Positions 1 through 8,780 of a DNA stretch of 64,000 bases are shown in pieces. The position numbers and the translations under genes were made by a program. A model generated the notes under the pieces. It saw nothing but the letters and a program-made list of their open reading frames with translations, had not been told where the DNA came from and ran no database searches. Origin of the DNA: Anaerofilum sp. An201 (GTDB lineage Bacteria > Bacillota > Clostridia > Oscillospirales > Ruminococcaceae); assembly GCF_002160015.1 (NCBI RefSeq), contig NZ_NFJT01000001.1, forward strand, positions 62,001 through 126,000. The letters run 5' to 3'. Each line of letters begins with the position of its first letter. Position 1 is the stretch's first letter.

Positions 1-210
1 CTGGCAGGGGAAGGTGGCGCGGAGCGCCGGATGAGGTCGAAGCCATCCTCTTTGCGCGGGCCTGTGAAAACCGACAGCTTTCCCCTCATCCGTCGCCATG
101 CGGCGACAGCTTCCCCCCAGGGGGAAGCCGGGCGGTACCACAAGCCTTCCCCTGGCAGGGGAAGGTGGCGCGGAGCGCCGGATGAGGTCGAAGCCGTCCT
201 CTTTGCGCGA
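1..210. repeat. Interspersed hairpin repeats, three copies
   Basis: Two almost identical copies of a type-A unit (about 1-61 and 150-210; core GGGGAAGGTG followed by GGATGAGGTCGAAGCC) flank an inverted type-B unit (about 82-130; core CCCCTCATCCGTCGCC). The units contain short complementary arms such as CCCCTGGCAGGGG. The same units recur at about 12,846, 17,707, 17,797, 25,445 and 25,538, always between genes. They look like REP/MITE-like genomic repeats. No gene is supported in 1-293; open frames here are by-products of the repeats. Confidence 0.75.
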
Positions 211-293
211 AGCCTGCGGAAGCGAAACCCTTCCCCGCATCCGCCGCCGTCCCGTTCCCCCACAAAATCCCCCGCAGGAAAGGAGCGTTTTGC

Positions 294-1289
294 ATGAGCA
301 TTCTCATCATCGCCGAGGCCGGCGTGAACCACAACGGCAGCCTGGAACTGGCGATGCAGATGGCGCTGGCCGCCAAACAGGCCGGCGCCGACATCGTGAA
401 ATACCAGACGGCGGTGCCGGAGCTGGTGATCTCCAGATTTGCCGAAAAGGCCGAGTACCAGAAACAGCAGACCGGCGAGGCGGAAAGCCAGCTGGAAATG
501 GTGAAAAAGATCCATTTCGGCTTTGCCGAGCACCGCAAACTGAAGGAATATTGCGATTCCATCGGCATTCTGTATCTGTCCACCCCGTTCGACCTGCCCA
601 GCATCGAGTTCCTCGAGAGCATGGACCCGCCCTTTTATAAGGTGCCGTCGGGCGAGATCACCAACCTGCCGTATCTGGAGGCCATCGCCGCGCTGAAAAA
701 GCCGGTGATCCTGTCCACCGGCATGTGCGAGATGGAGGAGGTGCAGGCCGCGCTGCGGGTGCTGCGGGAGGGCGGCTGCCCCAAGGTCACCCTGCTGCAC
801 TGCAACACCGAATACCCCACCCCCTACGCCGACGCCAACCTGCGCGCGATGGAGGACCTGCGCCGCCAGACCGGCTGCCCGGTGGGCTATTCCGACCACA
901 CGCTGGGCATCGAGTGCGACATCGCCGCCGCCGCGCTGGGGGCCGAGGTGATCGAAAAGCACTTCACGCTGGACAAGACGATGGAAGGCCCCGACCACCG
1001 CGCCAGCCTCGAGCCGGACGAACTGGCCGCCATGATCCGCGCGGTGCGCAACGTCGAGGCGGCGCTGGGCACCGGCGAGAAGCATGTCAGCGCCAGCGAG
1101 GGCAAGAACCGTCCCATCGCCCGCAAGAGCATCGTGGCCGCCCGCCCCATCCGGAAGGGCGAGGTGTTCACCGCCGAAAACCTCACCACAAAGCGTCCCG
1201 GCGACGGCGTCAGCCCGATGCGCTGGCATGAGGTGCTGGGCAAAACCGCCGCGCGCGATTTCGCCGAGGACGAAAAGATCGAACTGTAA
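294..1289 (+). CDS. neuB: N-acetylneuraminate synthase family protein (NeuB)
   Basis: 331 aa. Condenses an N-acetyl hexosamine (ManNAc or a derivative) with phosphoenolpyruvate to a nine-carbon nonulosonic acid in the cytoplasm. Visible family marks are the N-terminal barrel start IIAEAGVNHNG, the GYSDHTLG and IEKHFTLDK motifs about two thirds along, and a C-terminal SAF (antifreeze-like) domain starting near IVAARPIRKGEVFTAENL. Full family length. AAAGGAG stands upstream of the ATG. First gene of a neuB-neuC-oxidoreductase-oxidoreductase-neuA-acetyltransferase operon. The exact sugar (Neu5Ac or a legionaminic-type variant) cannot be read from sequence. Confidence 0.95.
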   Translation: MSILIIAEAGVNHNGSLELAMQMALAAKQAGADIVKYQTAVPELVISRFAEKAEYQKQQTGEAESQLEMVKKIHFGFAEHRKLKEYCDSIGILYLSTPFDLPSIEFLESMDPPFYKVPSGEITNLPYLEAIAALKKPVILSTGMCEMEEVQAALRVLREGGCPKVTLLHCNTEYPTPYADANLRAMEDLRRQTGCPVGYSDHTLGIECDIAAAALGAEVIEKHFTLDKTMEGPDHRASLEPDELAAMIRAVRNVEAALGTGEKHVSASEGKNRPIARKSIVAARPIRKGEVFTAENLTTKRPGDGVSPMRWHEVLGKTAARDFAEDEKIEL

Positions 1290-1311
1290 CGCATTGAAAG
1301 GAGGGCCGTTT

Positions 1312-2490
1312 ATGCAAAAACGAATCGCTGTCATCACCGGTACACGCGCCGAATACGGCCTTTTGCACCGGGTATTTCTGGAGCTGCAAAAGCAGCCGTC
1401 GCTCTCCCCCGAGCTGGTGGTCACCGGGGCGCACCTCGCGCCGGAATACGGCGAGACGGTGCGGGAGATCGAGGCGGACGGCCTGCCGATCAGCGCGCGC
1501 CTGCCCATCCTGAAATTCGGCAGCGGGCAGGTGGCCACCGCCCACACCGCCGCCTATGCGATGGAGCAGTTCACCGGCCTGTTCAGCGGCCACCGTCCCG
1601 ACGCCGTGCTGGTGCTGGGCGACCGGTACGAGATCTTCGCGGCGGCTTCGGCGGCTGCGATGCTGGGCATCCCGGTCATCCACATCAGCGGCGGAGACGT
1701 CACGCTGGGCGCGGCCGACGACTGGTACCGCCACTGCATCACCAAGATGGCCAGCCTGCATTTCCCCTCCTGCGCCGAATACGCCCGCCGGCTCGTCCGC
1801 ATGGGCGAGGACCCCGCCCGGGTGCACAACGTGGGGGGTCTGGGCGACGAGAACATCCGCAAGATGCCCCGCATGCCGCTGGAGGAGATCGCCGAAAGCA
1901 TCGGCTTTTCGCTGGACGCACCCTATGCGCTGGTCACCTTCCACCCCGAAACGGCAGGCGCCGCCAGCCCCCTGGCCCAGATGGAGCAGCTGCTGGCCGC
2001 GATGGAACAGATGCAAAATATGCGCTGGATCATCACCAAGGCCAACGCCGACGCGGGCGGCGAGGGGCTCAACGCCCGTCTGGAGCGCTGGTGTGAGGGG
2101 CGCGAAAACGCCATTCTGGTGGCAAGCCTCGGCGTGAAACGCTACCTCTCCGCGATGGAAAAAGCCGCGATGGTGGTGGGCAATTCGTCCTCCGGCGTGG
2201 TGGAGACCCCCACCTTTGGGGTGCCCGCCGTCAACATCGGGCAGCGGCAGGCCGGGCGCATCCTGTGCGGCAACGTCCTCTGCTGCCCCGCCGAGGAAAG
2301 CGCCATCCTCGCCGCGATGCAGAAGGCGGTCAGCCCGGAGTTCACCGCCGCCGCGCATCGCACCGTCAGCCCCTACAACGGCGGCGACACCGCCTGCCGC
2401 ATCGCCGCCATCACCGCCAAAGCGCTGGAGGACCCCGCGTTCGCCGCACCCAAGGGATTCTACGACGGCCCGGTGCCGGACAGCCTGTAA
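1312..2490 (+). CDS. neuC: UDP-N-acetylglucosamine 2-epimerase, hydrolysing (NeuC)
   Basis: 392 aa. Family function is hydrolysis and epimerisation of UDP-GlcNAc to ManNAc plus UDP, supplying NeuB. Seen: start ITGTRAEYGLLHRVF, central VLGDRYEIFAAA, HISGGDVTLGA, and the C-terminal nucleotide-binding segment VVGNSSSGVVETPTFG. I chose the ATG at 1312, 22 bases after neuB and just behind GGAGG; the longer open frame only extends back into neuB. A related enzyme (LegG) uses an altered substrate in legionaminic acid synthesis, so substrate specificity is not settled. Confidence 0.93.
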   Translation: MQKRIAVITGTRAEYGLLHRVFLELQKQPSLSPELVVTGAHLAPEYGETVREIEADGLPISARLPILKFGSGQVATAHTAAYAMEQFTGLFSGHRPDAVLVLGDRYEIFAAASAAAMLGIPVIHISGGDVTLGAADDWYRHCITKMASLHFPSCAEYARRLVRMGEDPARVHNVGGLGDENIRKMPRMPLEEIAESIGFSLDAPYALVTFHPETAGAASPLAQMEQLLAAMEQMQNMRWIITKANADAGGEGLNARLERWCEGRENAILVASLGVKRYLSAMEKAAMVVGNSSSGVVETPTFGVPAVNIGQRQAGRILCGNVLCCPAEESAILAAMQKAVSPEFTAAAHRTVSPYNGGDTACRIAAITAKALEDPAFAAPKGFYDGPVPDSL

Positions 2491-2512
2491 ACAAAAAGGA
2501 AGGATGCAAGCC

Positions 2513-3490
2513 ATGAACATTTTGATCGTCGGCCTGGGCAGCATGGGCAAACGCCGCGCCCGGCTTCTGAAAGGCATCGACCCGTCCATCACCGTCTGCG
2601 GCGTGGACAACACCGAGTTCCGCCGCGCCGAGGCCGCGGGGCAGGGCATCACCGCCTACGCCTCCATCCAGGACGCGCTGGACGCCGAGACCATCGACGC
2701 CGCGCTGGTCTGCACCGCGCCGCTGACCCACGCGGTCATCATCAAACAACTGCTGGGCGCCGGTCTGCCGGTGTTCACCGAGCTGAATCTGGTGGGCGAC
2801 GGCTACGAGGAGCTGATGGCGCTGGCCAGGGAAAAGGGCCTGCCGCTGTTTTTGTCCTCCACCATGCTCTACCGCGCCGAGACCCAGTACATCCGCCGCG
2901 AGGTGGAGGCGTTCGGCCGTCCGGTGAACTATATCTACCACATCGGCCAGTACCTGCCCGACTGGCACCCCTGGGAGAACTACCGCAACTTCTTTGTGAA
3001 AAACCCCCGCACCGGCGGCGTGCGGGAGATCTTCGGCATCGAGCTGCCCTGGCTGCTGGACGCCTTCGGTCCGGTCGCTTCGATGCACGTCGAAAAGGAC
3101 CGCATCAGCCGGCTGGAGATCGAGTACGACGACAGCGTCTTTGTCACCCTGCGCCACCAGAACGGCGTGAAGGGCCTGCTGGCGGTGGACGTGGTGAGCC
3201 CCAAAGCGGTGCGCAACTTTGAGGTGTTCGGCGAAGGGCTGCACCTGTTCTGGGAGGGCAATCCCAAAGCGCTCTTCCGCTACGACGCCGAGACCAAAGA
3301 GAAGGTCCCGGTGGACACCTACGGCTCCTTCGAGCACGACCCCCGCTATTCCGACAACATCGTCGAAAACGCCTATGTGGACGAGCTGTCCAACTTCCTG
3401 GGCGTGCTGAAGGGCGCCGAGCAGCCGCGGTACAGCTTTGAAAAGGACCTGGCGGCCATCGCCCTGATGGACGCCATCGAGGAGGCATGA
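2513..3490 (+). CDS. Gfo/Idh/MocA family oxidoreductase
   Basis: 325 aa, cytoplasmic NAD(P)-dependent sugar dehydrogenase family. An N-terminal Rossmann fold is shown by IVGLGSMGKRRARLL, and TAPLTHAVI / GLPVFTELNLV sit where the family's catalytic-loop EKP motif lies (here TEL, so the usual Glu-Lys-Pro is not kept). Start ATG at 2513 follows AAGGAAGG. It sits inside the nonulosonic acid operon and ends two bases before a second Gfo/Idh gene. Its likely role is to oxidise or modify a sugar intermediate; the actual substrate is unknown. Confidence 0.85.
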   Translation: MNILIVGLGSMGKRRARLLKGIDPSITVCGVDNTEFRRAEAAGQGITAYASIQDALDAETIDAALVCTAPLTHAVIIKQLLGAGLPVFTELNLVGDGYEELMALAREKGLPLFLSSTMLYRAETQYIRREVEAFGRPVNYIYHIGQYLPDWHPWENYRNFFVKNPRTGGVREIFGIELPWLLDAFGPVASMHVEKDRISRLEIEYDDSVFVTLRHQNGVKGLLAVDVVSPKAVRNFEVFGEGLHLFWEGNPKALFRYDAETKEKVPVDTYGSFEHDPRYSDNIVENAYVDELSNFLGVLKGAEQPRYSFEKDLAAIALMDAIEEA

Positions 3491-3491
3491 T

Positions 3492-4421
3492 ATGCGCGCG
3501 CTGTTTGTGGGCCTGGGCAGCATCGGCACCCGGCATCTGAAAAACCTCACCGCGCTGTGCGCACAGAAGGGCATCCCGCTTGAAGCCGAGGCGCTGCGCT
3601 CCTCCGCGCGCCAGCTGCCCCCGGAGACCGCCGCCCTTCTTTCTGCCCAGCACACCGCCCTGCCCGAGACCGGGCGCTGGGACGCGGCCTTCATCACCAA
3701 TCCCACCCATCTGCACGCCGCCGCGCTGGAAGAGCTGCGCGGGCGGGCAGACACCTTCTTCATCGAAAAGCCCATCTTTGAATCCACCGGCTACGACCTG
3801 GCCGCGCTGGGCCTTGCCGGGAAAAAAGCCTATGTGGCCGCGCCGATGCGGTGGTGCGGGGCGTTTCTGGCCCTGAAAGAGGAGATGAAGGGGCTGCACC
3901 CGTATTCCGCGCGCGTGATCTGTTCGTCCTATCTGCCCGACTGGCGCCCCGGCGTCGACTACCGCACCGTCTACTCGGCCCACCGTGATATGGGGGGCGG
4001 CGTCACCATCGACCTCATCCACGAGTGGGACTATCTGGTGGACCTGTTCGGGGCGCCGCTGGAGACCTATAATTTCAAGGGCACCTACTCCCATCTGGAG
4101 ATCGACTCGGACGACATCAGCATCTACATCGCGCGCTGGCCGAAGATGCTGGGCGAGGTGCATCTCGACTACTTCGGCCGGGAATACCGCCGCAGCATCG
4201 AGCTGTTCTGCCAGGACGGCACCCTCACGGCCGATTTCGGGGCCGGGCGGGTGATTTGTGCGGACGGCCGCTGCATCGACTGCGCCGAGCCGGTGAACCG
4301 CCGCTATGAGCGGGAGATGGAATATTTTGTGGACTATGCGCTGCACGGGGAAGGGGAGAGCGTCAACCCGCCCGCCGAGGCGCTGAAGGTATTGAAACTT
4401 ACGTTGGGGGAATCACTGTGA
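3492..4421 (+). CDS. Gfo/Idh/MocA family oxidoreductase, second copy
   Basis: 309 aa. Rossmann start FVGLGSIGTRHLKNL, then TNPTHLHAAA and FFIEKPIFE, which holds the family's EK-P catalytic lysine motif that the upstream paralogue lacks. A later DMGGGVTIDLIHEWDYLVDL segment fits the substrate-binding domain. Begins 2 bases after the previous stop and overlaps the neuA start by four bases (GTGA), so the five sugar genes are translationally coupled. Probably works with the preceding oxidoreductase on a nonulosonic acid precursor; this pairing is inference from context. Confidence 0.85.
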   Translation: MRALFVGLGSIGTRHLKNLTALCAQKGIPLEAEALRSSARQLPPETAALLSAQHTALPETGRWDAAFITNPTHLHAAALEELRGRADTFFIEKPIFESTGYDLAALGLAGKKAYVAAPMRWCGAFLALKEEMKGLHPYSARVICSSYLPDWRPGVDYRTVYSAHRDMGGGVTIDLIHEWDYLVDLFGAPLETYNFKGTYSHLEIDSDDISIYIARWPKMLGEVHLDYFGREYRRSIELFCQDGTLTADFGAGRVICADGRCIDCAEPVNRRYEREMEYFVDYALHGEGESVNPPAEALKVLKLTLGESL

Positions 4422-5179
4422 AACGCTTGCTCATCACCATTTGCGGCCGCGCCGGCAGCAAAGGCTTCAAAAACAAAAATCTCAAGACCTTCTGCGACAA
4501 GCCTCTGGTCTACTATACGCTGGCCGCCGCCTGCCTGTTCAAGAGCCGCCGGCCCGACGTGGCGGTGGACATCTGCCTGAACACCGATTCCGAGCTGCTG
4601 GTGGAGATCGTCAAGGCCAAATACCCGGAGGTCACCTACATCCCGCGCGAGGCGGCCCTGTGCGGCGACACGGTGCCCAAGATGGCGGTGTTCCAGCACA
4701 GCCTGCGCGAGATGGAGCGCAAGACCGGCAGGACCTACGACTACCTGATGGACCTGGATATCACCAGCCCGCTGCGCACCGCGCAGGACGTGGAGAACGC
4801 CTTCGACACAAAGGATGCGCGCAGGGACCTGGACCTGGTGTTCAGCGTCACCGAGGCGCGCCGCAACCCCTATTTCAATATGGTCAAGGCCGTGGGCGAC
4901 CACGTGGAAAAGGTGATCGCCAGCCCCTTCACCGCCCGCCAGCAGGCGCCTGCCATCTTCGACCTCAACGCCAGCATCTACGTCTTTCGCCGCGATTTTC
5001 TGGCCAACAACCGCACCGGCATCCTGTGGGACGGCAAGATCGGCGTTTCCAAAATGCTGGACACCGGCATTTTGGACATCGACTCGGAGGAGGACTTCCG
5101 CCTGATGGAGGTCATCGCCCGCTATCTCTACGATTCCAACCCGGACTTCGCCGCCGTGCGGGCGGCCATCCGCGGCTGA
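4418..5179 (+). CDS. neuA: CMP-nonulosonate cytidylyltransferase (NeuA family)
   Basis: 253 aa. Activates a nonulosonic acid with CTP to the CMP sugar used by sialyltransferase-type enzymes. N-terminal ICGRAGSKGFKNKNLK is the CTP-binding motif of acylneuraminate cytidylyltransferases, with LMDLDITSPLRT as the metal-binding segment and ARRNPYFNMV further on. GTG start at 4418 overlaps the upstream stop. The protein is near the short family length, with no C-terminal phosphatase or SGNH esterase domain. Completes a NeuC-NeuB-NeuA route within one operon. Confidence 0.93.
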   Translation: MKRLLITICGRAGSKGFKNKNLKTFCDKPLVYYTLAAACLFKSRRPDVAVDICLNTDSELLVEIVKAKYPEVTYIPREAALCGDTVPKMAVFQHSLREMERKTGRTYDYLMDLDITSPLRTAQDVENAFDTKDARRDLDLVFSVTEARRNPYFNMVKAVGDHVEKVIASPFTARQQAPAIFDLNASIYVFRRDFLANNRTGILWDGKIGVSKMLDTGILDIDSEEDFRLMEVIARYLYDSNPDFAAVRAAIRG

Positions 5180-5197
5180 ACAAAGGAGGGCTGCGCC

Positions 5198-5998
5198 ATG
5201 ACCGTGCAGCAGATGCAGCTGAAGATCGAGCAATACCTCACCTGCGCCGACCGCCGCCTGCTGGACAGCTTCCCGCTGCCGGGCGGGCGGGCGCGGCTGT
5301 TCGTGGCCAATCCCCAGAGCTACCTGTGCAACTACGCGGTGGTCACCGAATGGCTGGACGCCGACGAGACCATCGAGGCCGCCGAGGAGGAATTTGCGGG
5401 GCGGGGGATCTCGCCCTGCCGGTTCTACGGCGCGCCGGACAGCGTGGACCTGGAGGCGCTGCGCCCGGCCTTTCTGCGCCACGGGTATGCCGTGCGCACG
5501 ATGTACGAGGTGGAGACGATGGCCTTTGAGGGGCCGATCCCGCCCGCGCCCGTCTGCGAAGGCGAGATGCGCTGGGTGGAGGATCGCCTGGACGAGGACC
5601 AGCGCCGCTTTGTGACGGAGCACCCCCACGGCGGCGAGTACAGCCTGAAATATCTGGCGCGCGTGCTGCGCCTGCGGGCGGGCAAGATCCTGTTCGCCTA
5701 CCGGGACGGCCTGCCCACCGCCGGCCTTTTGTATCTGCCGCGGGGCGACACGGTGATGATCACCGACGAATACACCCCGCTGGACTACCGTCCCGGCGGG
5801 CTTGGCACCGCGATGATCGCCCAGGCGGTGCAGCTGTTCGGCAGGCAGGGGATGCAGCTTTTGTTCCTGCAGGCCTCCAGCCCGGACGGCAAGCGCTTCT
5901 GCCGGGAATGCGGCTTCGTGCCGGTGCCCATCGCGCCGGTGTGGTGGGCGGTGAAGGGCGGTCTGCCCGATTGGATGACGGGAGGAAAGGACAGTTGA
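5198..5998 (+). CDS. GNAT-fold acyltransferase-like protein
   Basis: 266 aa. The C-terminal half looks like a GNAT domain: RAGKILFAYRDGLPTAGLLYL, then YRPGGLGTAMIAQAVQLF as the acyl-CoA loop, and a terminal FCRECGFVPV strand. The N-terminal half (about residues 1-130) is a degenerate second GNAT-like unit or substrate domain. AAGGAGG precedes the ATG. Last gene of the nonulosonic acid operon, so sugar N-acylation is a reasonable guess, but its stop overlaps the ThrE start and it could equally belong with the exporter. Confidence 0.7.
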   Translation: MTVQQMQLKIEQYLTCADRRLLDSFPLPGGRARLFVANPQSYLCNYAVVTEWLDADETIEAAEEEFAGRGISPCRFYGAPDSVDLEALRPAFLRHGYAVRTMYEVETMAFEGPIPPAPVCEGEMRWVEDRLDEDQRRFVTEHPHGGEYSLKYLARVLRLRAGKILFAYRDGLPTAGLLYLPRGDTVMITDEYTPLDYRPGGLGTAMIAQAVQLFGRQGMQLLFLQASSPDGKRFCRECGFVPVPIAPVWWAVKGGLPDWMTGGKDS

Positions 5999-6756
5999 AC
6001 GACCCCACACAGATCCTGGATGTGACCATGCAGGCGGGAGAGCTGCTGCTGAAAAACGGGGCCGAGGTGTTCCGCGTGCAGCAGACGATGGAGATCATGG
6101 CGCGCGCCTACGGCGCCGAGGACTACCACGTCTATGTGCTCACCAACGGCATCTTTGCCACGCTGGGCACGCAGGCGGCCAAGCTGCAGAACGTGCCGGT
6201 GGCCGGCACCCACCTGGGCCGGGTGGACGCGGTGAACAGCCTTTCGCGCCGCATCGCGGCCGGGCAGGTGGCGCTGAAAGAGGCCTCTGCCGAGCTGCGC
6301 CGCATCGAGGCCATCCCGCCGGTGCGCATGCCGGTGCAGGTGGCGGCCTGCGGCTTCGGCGCGGCCTTTTTCGCGCTGATCTTCGGCGGCGGATGGGCGG
6401 ACTTCGCCTGTGCCTTCGCGGCCGGCGTGCTGCTGCAGCTGTTTTTGTGGCAGGCCGAGGCCCACAATCTCAACAAGATCATCACCCGCCTGCTGGGCGC
6501 GGCGCTGGTCACGGCGGTGGGCGGCATCGGGGTGGCGCTGGGCATCGGACAGGATCTCGACAAGATCATCATCGGCAGCATCATGCCGCTGACGCCCGGC
6601 ATCGCCCTCACGATGGCCATCCGCGATTTTTTCAATTCCGACTATCTCTCGGGCACCATCCGCCTGATGGACGCGCTCATCATCGGGCTGTCCATCGCCT
6701 GCGGGGTGGGCGCGGTGCTCACCTTTGCGCAGTACGGTCTGGGGGTGAGTTTGTGA
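5995..6756 (+). CDS. Threonine/serine exporter family protein, large (N-terminal) subunit
   Basis: 253 aa. Matches the ThrE N-terminal domain: LLLKNGAEVFRVQQTM and the DYHVYVLTNGIFATL segment near the start, followed by about five hydrophobic segments with MPLTPGIALTMAIRDFF. In many Firmicutes ThrE is split into two genes, as here. I set the start at the TTG at 5995 behind GGAGGAAAGG; the longer frame runs into the previous gene. Overlaps both neighbours by four bases. Predicted inner-membrane exporter of threonine/serine-like amino acids. Confidence 0.85.
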   Translation: MNDPTQILDVTMQAGELLLKNGAEVFRVQQTMEIMARAYGAEDYHVYVLTNGIFATLGTQAAKLQNVPVAGTHLGRVDAVNSLSRRIAAGQVALKEASAELRRIEAIPPVRMPVQVAACGFGAAFFALIFGGGWADFACAFAAGVLLQLFLWQAEAHNLNKIITRLLGAALVTAVGGIGVALGIGQDLDKIIIGSIMPLTPGIALTMAIRDFFNSDYLSGTIRLMDALIIGLSIACGVGAVLTFAQYGLGVSL

Positions 6757-7202
6757 ACGCAGGGGAGTTTTTCTATCAGCTGTTCGTGTCCTTCTGCGGC
6801 ACGCTGGCCTTTGCGATTTTGTTCCACGTCCCGCCCCGGCAATACCTGGCCTGCGGCCTCACCGGCGCGGCCGGATGGGTGGTGTACACCCTGATGATGC
6901 AGGCGCAGCCGTCGGTGGTGGTGGCCAGCCTGGTGGCGGTGCTGCCGCTCACGGCGCTGGCGCGGCTCTTCTCCACCCGCCGCAAAGCCCCCATCACCCT
7001 GTTTCTGCTGTGCGGCATCTTCCCGCTGGTGCCGGGCGCCGGCATTTATTACACCGCGTATTATTTCATCATGGGAGACGCGGCCGCCGCCGGCTTCAAG
7101 GGCGCCGAGACCGTCAAGGTGGCCGGCGCGCTGGCGCTGGGGATGGTGGCGGTGCTGGCGCTGCCCAGCCGCCTGTTCCAGCCCATCCTGCGCCGCCGCT
7201 GA
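6753..7202 (+). CDS. Threonine/serine exporter family protein, small (C-terminal) subunit
   Basis: 149 aa from a GTG at 6753 that overlaps the stop of the preceding gene (GTGA). Four to five membrane segments, with FFYQLFVSFCGTLAFAIL at the start and the GIFPLVPGAGIYYTAYYF signature of the ThrE second domain. Together with the upstream gene it rebuilds a complete ThrE transporter. A strong terminator follows at 7218-7255 and closes the operon. Confidence 0.85.
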   Translation: MNAGEFFYQLFVSFCGTLAFAILFHVPPRQYLACGLTGAAGWVVYTLMMQAQPSVVVASLVAVLPLTALARLFSTRRKAPITLFLLCGIFPLVPGAGIYYTAYYFIMGDAAAAGFKGAETVKVAGALALGMVAVLALPSRLFQPILRRR

Positions 7203-7217
7203 CCCGGTATATGTTGT

Positions 7218-7255
7218 CCGGCCTCTGCGCCCCCCGCGCGAGGCCGGGCATTTTT
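7218..7255 (+). terminator. Intrinsic terminator after the ThrE genes
   Basis: Perfect 8-bp stem CCGGCCTC (7218-7225) / GAGGCCGG (7240-7247), followed shortly by a five-T run. Confidence 0.75.
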
Positions 7256-7318
7256 GCGTTTTGCGCACCCTTTTGGCAAAAACGCATATCCTGTGGTATC
7301 AAAACGGTGAAACGGGGG

Positions 7319-8587
7319 ATGGAAATGGAATATCTGCGTATCCGCGGCGGACGCGCCCTGCAGGGCAGCGTGACGATACCCGGCGCAAAAAACAGTCTGC
7401 TGCCCATCATGGCGGCGTCGGTGCTGTGCGAAAAGCCGGTCACCCTCTACAACCTGCCCGACCTGTCCGACCTGCACACCTCGCTGGACATCCTGCGCGG
7501 CATCGGCTGGGGGGCCGAGTACATCGACGGCCGGGTGGACCTGTTCCCGGCCAGCCGCCTGCGGGCGCGGGTGCCCAAGCGGGCGGCGGGGGCGATGCGG
7601 TCGTCGGTGTTTTACCTGGCGCCGCTGCTGCACCGGGCAAAGCGGGTGGAGCTGCCCGCCACCGGAGGCTGCCGGCTGGGCGCGCGGCCCATCGACATCC
7701 ATCTGGAGGGGCTGGTGAAGATGGGCGCGATCGCCCGCACCGAGAACGACCTGCTCATCCTGGAAGCGCCCGGCGGGCTGCACGGCACCCGGTTCGCGCT
7801 GCGGTATCCCAGCGTGGGCGCCACCGAGACGCTGATGATGGCGGCGGTGCTGGCAAAGGGCCGCACCTGCCTGTCCGGCGCGGCCTGCGAGCCGGAAATC
7901 GAGGATCTGGCCCGCTTTCTGAACAGCTGCGGCGCGCGGATCACCGGCGCGGGAAGCCCCCGCATCTGCATCACCGGCGTCGAGCGGCTGGAAGGGGCGC
8001 GCCACACCGTCATCCCGGACCGCATCGTGGCCGCCACCATCATAGCTGCGGTGGCGGCGGCGGGCGGCAGCGCGGTGCTGCGCGAGGTGTGCCCCGAGCA
8101 TCTGGAGGGGGTGTGCACGGTGTTCCGGCGGATGGGCATGAAGATCGCCCGGCTGGACCTCACCACCCTCTCGGTGCGGATGGATGGCCGCCCCCGCGCG
8201 CAGGCAAAGCTGGAGACCGGGCCGTATCCCGCCTTCCCCACCGACGCCGCCCCCCTTGCGGCGGCAGCGCTCCTGAAAGCGGACGGCCGCAGCCTGATCT
8301 GCGACCATGTGTTTGAGAACCGGTTTGCCTGTGCGGGCGGGTTTGCCCAGCTGGGCGCGCGCGCCAGCCGGCAGGGGCGATGCGCGCGGATCTGGGGCGT
8401 GCCGCACTACCCGGGCGGGCAGGCGCTGGCGCAGGACCTGCGCGGCGGAGCGGCCCTGGTGTGCGCGGCGCTGGCGGCGGACGGCGAGAGCCGCATCGGC
8501 GGATTGTGCTATCTGCGCAGGGGATATGCGGGCTTGGAAGAGATGCTTTCGGGGCTTGGCGCGGACATTTGTCTACGCGAGGAGTAA
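7319..8587 (+). CDS. murA: UDP-N-acetylglucosamine 1-carboxyvinyltransferase (MurA family)
   Basis: 422 aa. Transfers enolpyruvate from PEP to UDP-GlcNAc, the first committed step of peptidoglycan synthesis. Seen: N-terminal GAKNSLLPIMAAS, RSSVFYLAPLL, and GGCRLGARPIDIH, which holds the reactive-loop cysteine (Cys115 of E. coli) and the RPID motif; later SVGATETLMMAAVLAKG. The C-terminal half departs from the commonest MurA forms, so this may be the second (MurA2/MurZ-like) copy. Start is the ATG at 7319; an ATG six bases later is an equal candidate. Confidence 0.9.
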   Translation: MEMEYLRIRGGRALQGSVTIPGAKNSLLPIMAASVLCEKPVTLYNLPDLSDLHTSLDILRGIGWGAEYIDGRVDLFPASRLRARVPKRAAGAMRSSVFYLAPLLHRAKRVELPATGGCRLGARPIDIHLEGLVKMGAIARTENDLLILEAPGGLHGTRFALRYPSVGATETLMMAAVLAKGRTCLSGAACEPEIEDLARFLNSCGARITGAGSPRICITGVERLEGARHTVIPDRIVAATIIAAVAAAGGSAVLREVCPEHLEGVCTVFRRMGMKIARLDLTTLSVRMDGRPRAQAKLETGPYPAFPTDAAPLAAAALLKADGRSLICDHVFENRFACAGGFAQLGARASRQGRCARIWGVPHYPGGQALAQDLRGGAALVCAALAADGESRIGGLCYLRRGYAGLEEMLSGLGADICLREE

Positions 8588-8780
8588 AATAATTCCAGCG
8601 AAATTTGTCGAAAGCTGAAAATTGTTTCCGGCGGCGTTCCAGCCCCTTGCAATTGGCCGGAAAATCTGTTACCCTTATATCTATACCATATGTTATTGCG
8701 CCCATTTTTCTATTTTGATAGGGCCTTTTGCCCGCAAGATGGTTCAGGAATAAAAAACAGCAGTATAGGGGGAATTCCAA

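Noticed and set aside
1210-2652. Long minus-strand open frames opposite the sugar operon and elsewhere in the GC-rich part
   Set aside because: They are antisense to clearly recognised genes, have low-complexity His/Gly/Arg-rich translations and no ribosome sites; they arise from GC-rich codon use.
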